64,000 nucleotides of DNA from Dyella dinghuensis (GCF_003977615.1 NZ_RYZR01000003.1:780398-844397); one strand, 5' to 3'; shown: positions 17,739 to 25,898, counted from the stretch's first letter. Numbers and translations are program-made. The notes: generated by a model not told the origin, from the letters alone.

Positions 17739-18368
17739 TTGGTTAAAAAGAAAGCCACATCGATCATCTGGCCAGGCACGCCGTTGCCGCGTGCGTTCTT
17801 TGATCGGGTCGCCACGAAGGTGGCACCGCAACTGCTCAACAAAGTCCTGGCGTCCGAGGATGGCCGGGCGGGCCGGATTGTGGAAGTGGAGGCTTATCTC
17901 GGCGCTATCGATCCAGCTGCGCATACGTATCGGGGAAAGACGCCACGGAATGCTGTGATGTTTGGACCACCCGGGCATATGTATGTCTACTTCACGTACG
18001 GCATGCACTGGTGTGCCAACTGCGTGAGCGGCCCTGAGGGTGATGGTTGCGGTGTACTTATCCGTGCGCTGGAGCCACTACATGGGATTGAACAGATGCG
18101 CGCTGCGCGGCCACGCGTGGCGAGTGATCGCGATTTATGCCGCGGGCCCGCTCGGCTGACGCAGGCCATGGGCATCAATGGCGCGCAAAATGGACTCGAT
18201 CTTGTTAGCGCCCATGATGGCTTCACCATCGTCGACGATGGCATGGCTCCGCCCAAAGCACGCGCCGGCAATCTTCGCATCGGCATCAGCGTCGGCAAGG
18301 ATTTTCCCTGGCGATGGAATGTGCCTGGCAACCGTTATGTATCAGGTACGACTGCGCAGCGGCGCTGA
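17739..18368 (+). CDS. DNA-3-methyladenine glycosylase (AAG/Mpg family)
   Basis: Excises alkylated purines such as 3-methyladenine and hypoxanthine. About 209 residues of the AAG fold, with the catalytic Glu in IVEVEAYLG and the signature TYRGKTPRNAVMFGPPG followed by YVYFTYGMHWCANCV, which lines the base-flipping pocket. The start is TTG at 17739, with CTGGAG seven bases before it; there is no ATG near the family N-terminus. Length and blocks match bacterial members. Probably cotranscribed with mug. Confidence 0.92.
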   Translation: MVKKKATSIIWPGTPLPRAFFDRVATKVAPQLLNKVLASEDGRAGRIVEVEAYLGAIDPAAHTYRGKTPRNAVMFGPPGHMYVYFTYGMHWCANCVSGPEGDGCGVLIRALEPLHGIEQMRAARPRVASDRDLCRGPARLTQAMGINGAQNGLDLVSAHDGFTIVDDGMAPPKARAGNLRIGISVGKDFPWRWNVPGNRYVSGTTAQRR

Positions 18369-18695
18369 TATTCAAAAACGCGTAACCGGCGCAGGCTGGT
18401 CCCTTCCTGGTCTTTTGCCGAATAGCCACAACGCGTTCGGATCACACCCGAATCGCAACTTTTCCAGAAAGTATCGAAGCATAACTTTTCACTTGAACAT
18501 TTATGTCCAAGGCAACTAGTTACGTGCCATTTAACAACCTTTCGATTTCTCGGCCGGCAGTGACGTCAGACCACAGCATTTGGCGCTGCATTTCACTTTG
18601 ATCGCGCACACGACGAAGAATCGTTATACCTTTCGAAGATCGGCAACTCGCCGAGCAGGGGGCTGCATGCATTAAAACTCCTGTGGAGAAACAAG
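18369..18695. other. 327-bp AT-richer gap before the carbonic-anhydrase-like gene
   Basis: No reading frame I would defend is present. It should contain the promoter of the next gene (ATG at 18696, preceded by the ribosome binding site CCTGTGGAG). No hairpin with a T-run or clear symmetric site was seen. Confidence 0.4.
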
Positions 18696-19277
18696 ATGAG
18701 CAAGTTCAGCGACTACGAGTACAGGAAACAACCTGGGTTCGATATGAATACCTTCGAGGGAGCGAACCAGGCCATCCCGATGAAGACGCTTGTGATCCAC
18801 TGCTTCGACCCTCGAGCCGCCGAAATACCTAAAGCTGTCGCCGAGTATTTGGGCGACGAGGTTTATCCGGGGGAAAACATTCTCGACGAATCCGGCAATC
18901 GGGTTGGCCACACGCGAACACTGTTTGTCGAGACGAACGCGGGTGGACGCGCCGCCTTTGCGCTGGAGTCCGTAGCGTCCATGGACTACATATTCAGCGT
19001 TCAAAACGTCGTCGTGGTTCACCACTCGTTCTGTGGCACGACAACGCTGACTCCCGAGCTGCTCATCGAGGAGTTCCATGATCATTATCACGCCGATATC
19101 TCGACATTGTTTGATCGCGACAGTCTTGCCATCATGGATTTCGAGACGTCGCTCAAGCACGACATCGCGATGCTTCGCTCGAGCCCTGCGGTGCCCAAGC
19201 ACATCAAGCTCTACGGCTTCTTCTACGAAATCAGTTCCGGCAAGTTGACCGAAGTGGTGCGGGACATTCCTGCATAG
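18696..19277 (+). CDS. Beta-carbonic-anhydrase-like protein
   Basis: A 193-residue protein with the beta-carbonic anhydrase zinc site: Cys36-x-Asp38-x-Arg40 in IHCFDPRAAEIP and His110/Cys113 in VVVHHSFCGTTTLTPE. This supports reversible CO2 hydration or a related zinc role in the cytosol. The spacing resembles the divergent, fungal-like group rather than classic CynT/Can. The strong ribosome binding site GTGGAG lies upstream. The following hydrolase gene begins 12 nt after the stop. Confidence 0.82.
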   Translation: MSKFSDYEYRKQPGFDMNTFEGANQAIPMKTLVIHCFDPRAAEIPKAVAEYLGDEVYPGENILDESGNRVGHTRTLFVETNAGGRAAFALESVASMDYIFSVQNVVVVHHSFCGTTTLTPELLIEEFHDHYHADISTLFDRDSLAIMDFETSLKHDIAMLRSSPAVPKHIKLYGFFYEISSGKLTEVVRDIPA

Positions 19278-19289
19278 ATCAGTGTTTCA

Positions 19290-20318
19290 ATGAGCATGCA
19301 GCGCTTCGCTCCATGCTGGTTGCGGACCCTTCCCGTGAAACGAATTATTTTCATCGCTTTATGTGCGCTGTTGGCAAGCGTCAATGCCTTGACCGCTGGG
19401 GAAACCGATAAAAACCTGGAGATGCCACACATGAACGAAGCCACGACGGTGTATCGCACGGTAAATGTTCAAGGGTTGAACATCTTCTATCGAGAAGCTG
19501 GCAGCAGCAATGCACCTGTCGTTCTCTTGCTGCATGGCTTCCCATCTTCGTCGCGGATGTACGACAAGTTGATACCGGTGCTTGCGGAGCGATATCACGT
19601 CATCGCACCCGACTATCCGGGATTTGGCCACTCCGATGCACCTTCCCCCGAGACGTTCTCCTATACCTTCGATCACTTGGCGTTGATCATCGATGCGTTT
19701 ACTCAGGCGCTCGGCGTCCACCATTACGCGCTGTTTGTGCAGGACTATGGCGGGCCCGTTGGATTTCGTCTTGCACTCATGCATCCCGATCGTATCGACG
19801 CTATCGTTGTGCAAAATGCGGTCGCTCATGACGAAGGCCTGGGTCCTCTCTGGGCCACTCGCCGTCAATACTGGGCGAACAGGGAGGCTTATGCCGACAA
19901 GCTCCGCGCAAATCTGATCTCGTTCGATGCCGCAAAACAGCGTCACGTCGGCACCGATCCTCACCCCGAGCTTTACGACCCGGACCTTTGGACGGATGAA
20001 TCTGCATTTCTGGGTCGTCCAGGCCAGGATCGCATTCAGGAAGATCTCTTTTACGACTACCGCACGAATGTCGCGGCGTATCCGAAGTGGCAAACTTATT
20101 TAAAGACATATCATCCGCCGCTGCTTGTCGTATGGGGAAAATATGACCCCTCTTTTACGGTAGCCGGCGCATGGGCTTACAAACAGGATATGCCTAGTGC
20201 AGAGATACATATCCTGGATGCGGGACATTTCGCCATGGACACAAAAAGTCAGGAAGTGGCGAATCTTACGCTGCAGTTTTTGGATCGCCTGGACCTCCCC
20301 AAGAACGCGCAGCACTGA
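19290..20318 (+). CDS. Exported alpha/beta hydrolase, haloalkane-dehalogenase-like
   Basis: A 342-residue alpha/beta hydrolase. An N-terminal hydrophobic segment (VKRIIFIALCALLASVNALTA) suggests export to the periplasm. The oxyanion HGFPSSSRMYDK is near 82-93, and the nucleophile elbow FVQDYGGPVGF has Asp152 rather than Ser, as in haloalkane dehalogenases and epoxide hydrolases. The catalytic His is in LDAGHFAMD near the end. A GTG at 19335 could be the true start. The substrate is unknown, and classic dehalogenases are usually not exported. Confidence 0.85.
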   Translation: MSMQRFAPCWLRTLPVKRIIFIALCALLASVNALTAGETDKNLEMPHMNEATTVYRTVNVQGLNIFYREAGSSNAPVVLLLHGFPSSSRMYDKLIPVLAERYHVIAPDYPGFGHSDAPSPETFSYTFDHLALIIDAFTQALGVHHYALFVQDYGGPVGFRLALMHPDRIDAIVVQNAVAHDEGLGPLWATRRQYWANREAYADKLRANLISFDAAKQRHVGTDPHPELYDPDLWTDESAFLGRPGQDRIQEDLFYDYRTNVAAYPKWQTYLKTYHPPLLVVWGKYDPSFTVAGAWAYKQDMPSAEIHILDAGHFAMDTKSQEVANLTLQFLDRLDLPKNAQH

Positions 20319-20425
20319 GCTTGTCTGCGGCTGAGTACAACACGGATACCCCGATCCGGAGGCAACTTTCATGCGCGCATAACATTCAATCGGTATCGTT
20401 GCGTATCCAGCCAAGGCGCGAGCAT

Positions 20426-21553
20426 ATGCCGTACGAGCAACCCACCGTTCAATCGGCCGTCGTTATTGCCATGCACCTTGTCGACATCGCCGACGCGATC
20501 GACCTGCCAAAAGTGGAAAGGTTGTGGGACCAGCAGCAGCTTCCGGCCAGCACGCGTATCAAGCTCAGCAGCACTCCGCCCAAAGCCGTGACCTTCGGCG
20601 TACCCCCGGTGATGCTGACACTCGAAACACTGAGCCTGACGCTTGCGGGCAATCCCTATCAGGCGCAGGTCACGGCGCGCTTGTATGACTTCGGGGCTGC
20701 GGGATTTTCCATACAGATTCCCGTTGCTGCGTGCAGCTGGGCATCGTTTTCGCAACTGGTGAATGCTGTAGACGCCATGTTCGGCCCGAGTGCCGACAGT
20801 CCCGTGTGGCAGCAACTGCTGAAGCAGCTGCATGACGCCTTGCTTCCTGCTTTGACAAAACCGAGCCCTGCTTTACTGCACGAAGATTACCTGGTGGGCA
20901 TCGTGCAGGCCTTCGACGAAGCGATACCGGTCAGCACCATGCACGAGCACATCGATTTGGTGCCACTACTTTCCGGCGAACAACGACCTCTATCCGAACA
21001 GGCGCGCCGTGACCTGCTGCAACAGCGCTTCTCTTACTACGCAGACGATCTGGTAGTACTGACCTGGGATCGCGCCTTCATCTATGAACCGCGCGGCGAC
21101 TCCGACGTCAGGGACATTCTTGAGGTCGCCAACGCCCAGCTGCTTGAAATGCGTTTTTACGACGAACTGCTGGATGCCGAACTGCCGCTCATGTATGACC
21201 TGGTCGAGGCGGCTCACCACGCGAGCAATCCCTTTGCAGCGCGGCGGACGGCCGATCTGGCACGCAAGCTTTACACGCTCGTTGCGGAAGTCACCGAAGT
21301 CACCGAAAAGGTCGACAACGCCCTTCAAGTCACCGAAGACGTTTATCTTGCCCGCGTCTATACGGCGGCATTGGATCTCTTCCGCGTGCGCCAGGTCAGC
21401 GGCGCCGTAGATCGCAAGCTGGCGATCATCCGGGATACCTACGCCGCATTGTATGAAGAGGCCTCAGGCAAACGCGGCGAACTGTTGGAGTTGGCGATCA
21501 TCGTGCTGATCGTGGTCGAAATTGCCATCGCGATACTGCGCCACTCAAGCTAG
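20426..21553 (+). CDS. RMD1/DUF155-family protein with C-terminal membrane anchor
   Basis: About 375 residues. The second half resembles the DUF155 (YagE/RMD1) family, known from yeast sporulation and mitochondrial proteins: YYADDLVVLTWDRAFIYEP near 220, the helical LARKLYTLVAEVTEVTEKVDNALQ, and a C-terminal tail GELLELAIIVLIVVEIAIAIL that forms one membrane anchor. Its bacterial function is not established. The ATG at 20426 (AAGG 10 nt upstream) is preferred; an in-frame start at 20321 would add 35 residues with no family likeness. Confidence 0.75.
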   Translation: MPYEQPTVQSAVVIAMHLVDIADAIDLPKVERLWDQQQLPASTRIKLSSTPPKAVTFGVPPVMLTLETLSLTLAGNPYQAQVTARLYDFGAAGFSIQIPVAACSWASFSQLVNAVDAMFGPSADSPVWQQLLKQLHDALLPALTKPSPALLHEDYLVGIVQAFDEAIPVSTMHEHIDLVPLLSGEQRPLSEQARRDLLQQRFSYYADDLVVLTWDRAFIYEPRGDSDVRDILEVANAQLLEMRFYDELLDAELPLMYDLVEAAHHASNPFAARRTADLARKLYTLVAEVTEVTEKVDNALQVTEDVYLARVYTAALDLFRVRQVSGAVDRKLAIIRDTYAALYEEASGKRGELLELAIIVLIVVEIAIAILRHSS

Positions 21554-21604
21554 TGGCGCCGCCACTTCCACCCTGTTGATGCGCTGCGAGCAACGCTGGC
21601 GGTT

Positions 21605-22588
21605 TTATTTCAGAAAGCCACGCTTATCGAGCCAGTCGCGAAACATATCCGGCCACCCTTCCTCATCGGGAACACCCACCGCCAAGCCGGCGCCGTGCAC
21701 GCCGTGTGCAAACAGGTGCACATCCGCGGGGACCTGCGCCGCGCGAAGCGCTTGGGCAAATACGACGCTGTTTTGCGGACTGATCTGCGCGTCATCCATG
21801 CTCTCGAACAGAAAGACCGGCGGTGTTTGAGCCGTTACGTTCGCCTGTCCGGACAGATAGTGTTCAAGCCGGTCCAAATCGCGGCCTTCATATCCGTAAA
21901 GAAGATGGCCAAGCGAATTGGGTGACGCATAGCTATTCGGCAACATGGAAATGACCGGATATCCCAGGCCAAGAAAATCCGGGCGTGCGTTGGTGTCATC
22001 GATGGAATCACGCTGAGGCAAGCCAAAATCTGTCGCCGGATGCAGTGTGATCGTACTGGCCAAATGACCACCGGCAGAGAATCCAAATAACCCGATTCTG
22101 TCGGGGCCGATGCCATAGTGTGCGGCGAGGCTGCGCACGAGCTTCAATGCGCGCTGGCCATCCCACATCGGAACGGGATACCGGTAAGTTCCATCCGGCT
22201 GGACCAGACGATAAAAAAGAACGAACGTCGTAACGTGTAATTGCTGCGAGAAATAATCGCCGACAGGCGCCTGCTCCTTGCGATCGCTCAGGTGATCATA
22301 ACCACCGCCCGGCACCACGATGATCGCCGCACGTGTCGCAGAAACACCCGCTGCCGCAGGATAGATTTTCAGGTAGGGAATATCGCGGCAGGGATCGTCA
22401 CCGATCGCGCCAGGTGCCCTGCCCGCCCACAATCGAATCTCGGTCGTGTCGGCAGGGTCGTAACAAGGGCTGGAATTCGCATGCGCGGGAGCGTCATCCC
22501 GTCGATGATGTTGTTGCGCCATCGCTGTGCCGACGGTGGCGCCGAGTAACAAACAGCAGGAAAGGAAAGACCACTTCATGCGGCACAT
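21605..22588 (-). CDS. Exported alpha/beta hydrolase (acetyl-esterase-like)
   Basis: About 327 residues with a signal peptide (WSFLSCCLLLGATVGTAMA). The fold signatures are the oxyanion loop IIVVPGGGYDHL, the nucleophile GFSAGGH, Asp in ESMDDAQIS, and a C-terminal His in FAHGVHGAGL. This matches BD-FAE/acetyl-xylan-esterase-like enzymes that deacylate sugars in the periplasm. The start at 22588 was chosen because GGAG lies 7 nt before it; three residues later is another Met. It is a stand-alone gene, convergent with the RMD1-like gene. Confidence 0.82.
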   Translation of the reverse strand: MCRMKWSFLSCCLLLGATVGTAMAQQHHRRDDAPAHANSSPCYDPADTTEIRLWAGRAPGAIGDDPCRDIPYLKIYPAAAGVSATRAAIIVVPGGGYDHLSDRKEQAPVGDYFSQQLHVTTFVLFYRLVQPDGTYRYPVPMWDGQRALKLVRSLAAHYGIGPDRIGLFGFSAGGHLASTITLHPATDFGLPQRDSIDDTNARPDFLGLGYPVISMLPNSYASPNSLGHLLYGYEGRDLDRLEHYLSGQANVTAQTPPVFLFESMDDAQISPQNSVVFAQALRAAQVPADVHLFAHGVHGAGLAVGVPDEEGWPDMFRDWLDKRGFLK

Positions 22589-22636
22589 CAATGTTCTCCA
22601 GAACCATCGCTTTCCACACTTCATCACATACGCATG

Positions 22637-22894
22637 TCAATGACGCGGCAATCCCTCAGAGCCATGACGTAACTTCTCTGTGACACAAGGTCGGGAGGAT
22701 TGGATCAATGACTCCGCCTTCTGCCCGCAACATGTCCGCTTCTCGCCCGCCTGATGCAGCGACCGATGAAAGCAATTAAACGACGAAGTGTGACGACGTC
22801 GCCTGATCGACCTTAGCGCAACAGCGGCCACACCTCCCGCCGAACCCGTGCCGCTCCACAGTAGCAACGCCGTGCCTATGCAAAGTGGACACAT
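22637..22894 (-). CDS. Small MCPLC-type hydrophobic protein
   Basis: A short protein (85 residues as read) beginning MCPLCIGTALLLWSGTGSAG. I recall small bacterial proteins with this CPxC start, a glycine-rich hydrophobic helix and a basic tail, but their role is unknown. It has an excellent ribosome binding site (GAGGA, 6 nt) and lies 14 bp after the DUF899 gene, so it is probably cotranscribed. The last 50 residues look less protein-like and may be an extension after loss of an earlier stop. Confidence 0.55.
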   Translation of the reverse strand: MCPLCIGTALLLWSGTGSAGGVAAVALRSIRRRRHTSSFNCFHRSLHQAGEKRTCCGQKAESLIQSSRPCVTEKLRHGSEGLPRH

Positions 22895-22908
22895 GACACG
22901 TCCTCAGA

Positions 22909-23499
22909 TCATGAAGTTGCACAGCATGACGACTTCTTCACCGGCCCGGGCCATCCACCCACGCCACCGGGCAGCATGTCGAAGAAATGCCAAATTGCGC
23001 AGAAGTCGTCGCCCGGGCTGAAGCCGGTATCGGAGACTCGCACGATCGCATCGCCATCGCGTTTAAAAACGGAAACACCGGGCATCCATCCGCCTTTGGC
23101 CGAGACGTAGCCCATGTCTGCGGCAAAACTCGAATCGGCGTGGCTGACCATCGGAAACCGCCAGCCGCGACTCTCGGCGAATTTCTTCTGCACATTCGGA
23201 CTGTCAGGACTTGAAACGACGAAGCCCGCGCGTGAAACCACGTGTTGATGAATGCCGTTATATCCGTCTGCCCATAATGTGCAGTAAGAGCACGCGACAC
23301 CCATGTTATGGATGACGATCAGATCTTCGTGATCTCCGAAGAGTTCGGACAAACGCACCGTGCCACTGGCAATTGCGAACTCATAATCTTTCACTTCCTT
23401 CGGCTCGACCGTCGCGATGGCGTCTCTCATCTTCTCGCGAATGTCGGCGATCTGGCGGCGGTAGTCCGCCAGTTTTCCGCTTACGTCTTCGTATTTCAT
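22909..23499 (-). CDS. DUF899-family thioredoxin-fold protein
   Basis: A 196-residue protein of the DUF899 family, which has a thioredoxin-like fold. It shows LSELFGDHEDLIVIHNMGV followed by ACSYCTLWADGYNG, a CxxC-like pair in the expected position, then GWRFPMVSHADSSFAADMGY. A redox role is suggested by the fold; no substrate is known. The ribosome binding site GGAGAA precedes the ATG. It lies downstream of arsR, with an 11-codon frame between, and is followed by the small MCPLC protein. Confidence 0.85.
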   Translation of the reverse strand: MKYEDVSGKLADYRRQIADIREKMRDAIATVEPKEVKDYEFAIASGTVRLSELFGDHEDLIVIHNMGVACSYCTLWADGYNGIHQHVVSRAGFVVSSPDSPNVQKKFAESRGWRFPMVSHADSSFAADMGYVSAKGGWMPGVSVFKRDGDAIVRVSDTGFSPGDDFCAIWHFFDMLPGGVGGWPGPVKKSSCCATS

Positions 23500-23526
23500 G
23501 AGGGTATTCTCCAGCGAAACATCAAA

Positions 23527-23559
23527 TCAGTTGTCGTAGGCAATACGATGCTTGACCAT
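23527..23559 (-). CDS. Possible 10-residue leader or gene remnant
   Basis: A frame reading MVKHRIAYDN then stop, preceded by a very strong ribosome binding site (GGAGG, 5 nt from the ATG). It lies in the 123-bp gap between arsR and the DUF899 gene. It may be a leader peptide, or the truncated start of a lost gene; in many genomes an ArsR gene of this type is followed by an SRPBCC gene. There is no evidence that it is translated. Confidence 0.3.
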   Translation of the reverse strand: MVKHRIAYDN

Positions 23560-23622
23560 GACAACCTCCATAAGACGTTCTAACGCTGACGTCGGAGTCG
23601 CGCCGATCTTGTGCAGCGTTGA

Positions 23623-24072
23623 TTACTTCTTGCGTAAGGCGCGTTTCTTGGTCTGCTTGCGCGGTTGCACAGGCGGCTTCCGCTGCGCTTTTCGCTCGTC
23701 GATATCCGCCAGGGTGGCGGCAAGCAGGTCGAATTGCTGCTGCCAGTACTTGCTGTAGCGGTTCATCCACACCGCCGCATCGAGCAACGGGCCCGCATCC
23801 AGACTGCATCGACTGATGCGCCCGGTGCGCTCCTGCTGAACAAGCCCGGTTCGCACCAATACCTGGATGTGGCGCGACACCGCTTGCAGGGAAATATCGA
23901 ACGATTCGGCGAGCTCGGACACCAGCAGCGCCTGCCCGTCCAGGCGTTCCAGAATCTCCCGCCGCACCGGATCGGAGAGCGCAAAAAAGACCTGATCCAG
24001 GCGCGATTTGCCCAATTCCGGGTCCAGCCCGGTTTCATTGACCGCGTGCAGTGTGCGCCGGATATTCATCAT
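23623..24072 (-). CDS. ArsR-family transcriptional regulator
   Basis: A 149-residue winged-helix repressor. The DNA-binding region is FFALSDPVRREILERLDGQALLVSELAE, with recognition helix SLQAVSRHIQVLVRTGLV and wing QQERTGRISRC. It ends in the YWQQQFDLLAATLADIDE block common to ArsR proteins paired with SRPBCC or DUF899 genes, and lacks the metal-binding ELCVCDL motif, so a metal sensor is unlikely. It has a lysine/arginine-rich tail. A double palindrome just upstream points to autoregulation. Confidence 0.9.
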   Translation of the reverse strand: MMNIRRTLHAVNETGLDPELGKSRLDQVFFALSDPVRREILERLDGQALLVSELAESFDISLQAVSRHIQVLVRTGLVQQERTGRISRCSLDAGPLLDAAVWMNRYSKYWQQQFDLLAATLADIDERKAQRKPPVQPRKQTKKRALRKK

Positions 24073-24084
24073 GGCGTATGAATA

Positions 24085-24119
24085 TCAACATATCAGTTGA
24101 TTGTCAACTAATACGTTGA
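24085..24119. promoter_or_regulatory. Double palindrome, probable ArsR operator
   Basis: Two 16-bp palindromes of the form TCAAC-N6-GTTGA lie in tandem at 24085-24100 and 24104-24119, 3 bp apart. The middle also reads as AGTTGA-TTG-TCAACT (24095-24109). It starts 13 bp upstream of the arsR ATG, in an AT-rich promoter. Two dimers could bind side by side. Confidence 0.6.
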
Positions 24120-24209
24120 ATATTTTTTGCACGCCATCCACGCCAAAAAAGACACACCAAGCATCGGCTCAGTGTGTCTTTGTTCGCCATGTCCTAGGCA
24201 ATGTGCGCG

Positions 24210-25352
24210 TTATCCACCGTGATCCTGATCATTGTGCGGACGAGGCTGCGGCTTGGGCGCGGGGTGAGGTGCTGTATGAGCCGCCGGTGCAGGACGCGCA
24301 GCCGGATGATACGCAGGCTGCGGCGCTGCGCTAGGCGTCTGTTCTGGAGCGCGCGCGGGATGATAGGCCTGCTGAGGCGCCGCTGTGGGCCTTTCTTCCG
24401 GTTGCGATCTTTCTACCGGCTGCGGCGCCGGTGCGTGCGTCACTTCACGCTCGGGTGCCGCTGCATGCTCAGTGGGCGCAGATGCTGCATTCGGATGCGG
24501 CGCGAAATTAGCCGATCGCATGGCACCATTGTTTGCAGGCGCTGGATTGGCATGTTGTGCAGCAGCGGCCTCGGGTGCCGGTGCACCATGGGCGGCGACA
24601 ACACCGCCGCCAGTGAAATTTGCCGGCCTGGCAGTTGCAGCAATGGAAGGATTGCCATGGTTATTGGCAAAGCGCAACGCAGAGTTTTGAGAAGCCATCT
24701 GCGCATGCTGTTGCTGCGCCGCTACGGGAGGCGTGTGTTGCTGTTGCGCATACGAAGCTTCCTGCGGTGTCGGTTGAGCAGCAACACCGCCAGTGCCGCC
24801 GTTATAGCTGACGTGATTGACCGTAACGTTGTTCACCACCGTCTGGTTGTAAACATTAGTGACGTGCACACCGCCAAAATGGTTTACCGATTGATTGTAA
24901 TAGAAACCGCCGTTGCCCCAGTGGCCGCCTGCATAACCATTACCGGTATAGCCGTAGCCGTAGTTGATGCCGCCATAAAAGCCGACCTGCGGCCCCCAAT
25001 AACCTTCATGGAACACGTAGACGCCATCGCCCCAGCCCCAGTATCCGGGTGTCCACAAGAGACCGACACTAGGTGGCTGGACCCACGTACCCGGAACCCA
25101 GTAATAACCACCGTCAGCCCATGCCCAATAACCGGGTACCCAGAGATAACCAGGCGCAGGAAGCGGAGGCTGTTCGTAGACAGGCAACGCGGGAGGCGCG
25201 ATGTTTACCGACACGCCAATACCTATCGATATGCCTGCCTCGGCCGGAGCGGAAACCAACAAAGACGACGCACCCACGAACGCAGCGGACACGCCCAATG
25301 CAAGCGCACTAAAACGCGTTGCGGCCTTACGTACAAGAGAATGACGTTTCAT
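24210..25352 (-). CDS. Exported YXWGXW-repeat protein
   Basis: A 380-residue exported protein with a signal peptide ending SAPAEAG. Residues about 65-150 carry Trp/Tyr/Gly-rich YXWGXW-type repeats: APGYLWVPGYWAWADGGYYW, WTPGYWGWGDG and EGYWGPQVG. After a Gly/Asn-rich section, the C-terminal half is low-complexity Ala/Pro/His/Gln. The repeat family is common in envelope proteins of proteobacteria and its function is unknown; the Pro/Ala tail probably spans or contacts cell wall. It is a single-gene unit. Confidence 0.85.
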   Translation of the reverse strand: MKRHSLVRKAATRFSALALGVSAAFVGASSLLVSAPAEAGISIGIGVSVNIAPPALPVYEQPPLPAPGYLWVPGYWAWADGGYYWVPGTWVQPPSVGLLWTPGYWGWGDGVYVFHEGYWGPQVGFYGGINYGYGYTGNGYAGGHWGNGGFYYNQSVNHFGGVHVTNVYNQTVVNNVTVNHVSYNGGTGGVAAQPTPQEASYAQQQHTPPVAAQQQHAQMASQNSALRFANNHGNPSIAATARPANFTGGGVVAAHGAPAPEAAAAQHANPAPANNGAMRSANFAPHPNAASAPTEHAAAPEREVTHAPAPQPVERSQPEERPTAAPQQAYHPARAPEQTPSAAPQPAYHPAARPAPAAHTAPHPAPKPQPRPHNDQDHGG

Positions 25353-25640
25353 GGTGTTCCTCGTTGACCAGATCGTACGAAAAAACGGTACAGCACCGAA
25401 TCCGAAAGAAACATGAGCAAACAGCTTCTCGCCGTCACCGCGTTAATCGAAGTTCAGTCGACAAAAATCGCGTATCGACAAAAACTAGACGTCCAAATCC
25501 TTGTGCGCATTGATCAATCTTGAAATCAGTCTTCGATACAAAAATAAAAACGGCACATAAACTTGCGATAAGCTGACATGGTTGCGCATCTAGAAAGCAA
25601 GTCGATCCACCGATAACTGCACGCGAAAAACACAAACAAT
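25353..25640. other. Gap upstream of the YXWGXW gene
   Basis: An AT-richer stretch with no frame that looks coding. It should hold the promoter of the minus-strand YXWGXW gene (start 25352) and ends at the terminator of the small lipoprotein gene. No clear regulator site was seen. Confidence 0.4.
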
Positions 25641-25676
25641 AAGGCGCCCCGAAATCATCCGGAACGCCTTCTGTTT
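25641..25676 (-). terminator. Terminator of the small lipoprotein gene
   Basis: AAGGCG and CGCCTT pair around an inner GC-rich section (25641-25670, two mismatches). T-rich runs flank both sides: CTGTTTTT on the plus strand and TTATTGTTTG on the minus strand. It starts about 13 bp past the stop of the gene at 25689-25898. Confidence 0.7.
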
Positions 25677-25688
25677 TTCGCGAAAGAC

Positions 25689-25898
25689 TTAGTTGTTGTG
25701 GTAGCAGTTCCTCAGGGCTTCCTCACGCGAACGATTGTATTCATCCTGCGTCATCGCACCCGTATTCAGCGCCGTCTGCAAATCTGTGAGCTGTTTACCG
25801 CAGGTGCCGTTGGATTGAGCAACCGCTTTCGAGCCACCACACGCAGTAAGTGCGATACAAAAAGCGACCGTCGTAACTGCAAGCATGGGCTTGAACAT
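25689..25898 (-). CDS. Small lipoprotein with SHOCT-like domain
   Basis: A 69-residue lipoprotein: signal peptide MFKPMLAVTTVAFCIALTAC with lipobox LTAC, so Cys20 should be lipidated. The mature part, LTDLQTALNTGAMTQDEYNRSREEAL, matches the short SHOCT-type helical pair (a leucine-rich helix, then a G-x-(I/M)-(T/S)-x-(E/D)-E-(F/Y) turn). Two further cysteines (C33 and C65) could form a disulfide. Its role is unknown. It probably sits in the periplasm. Confidence 0.75.
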   Translation of the reverse strand: MFKPMLAVTTVAFCIALTACGGSKAVAQSNGTCGKQLTDLQTALNTGAMTQDEYNRSREEALRNCYHNN

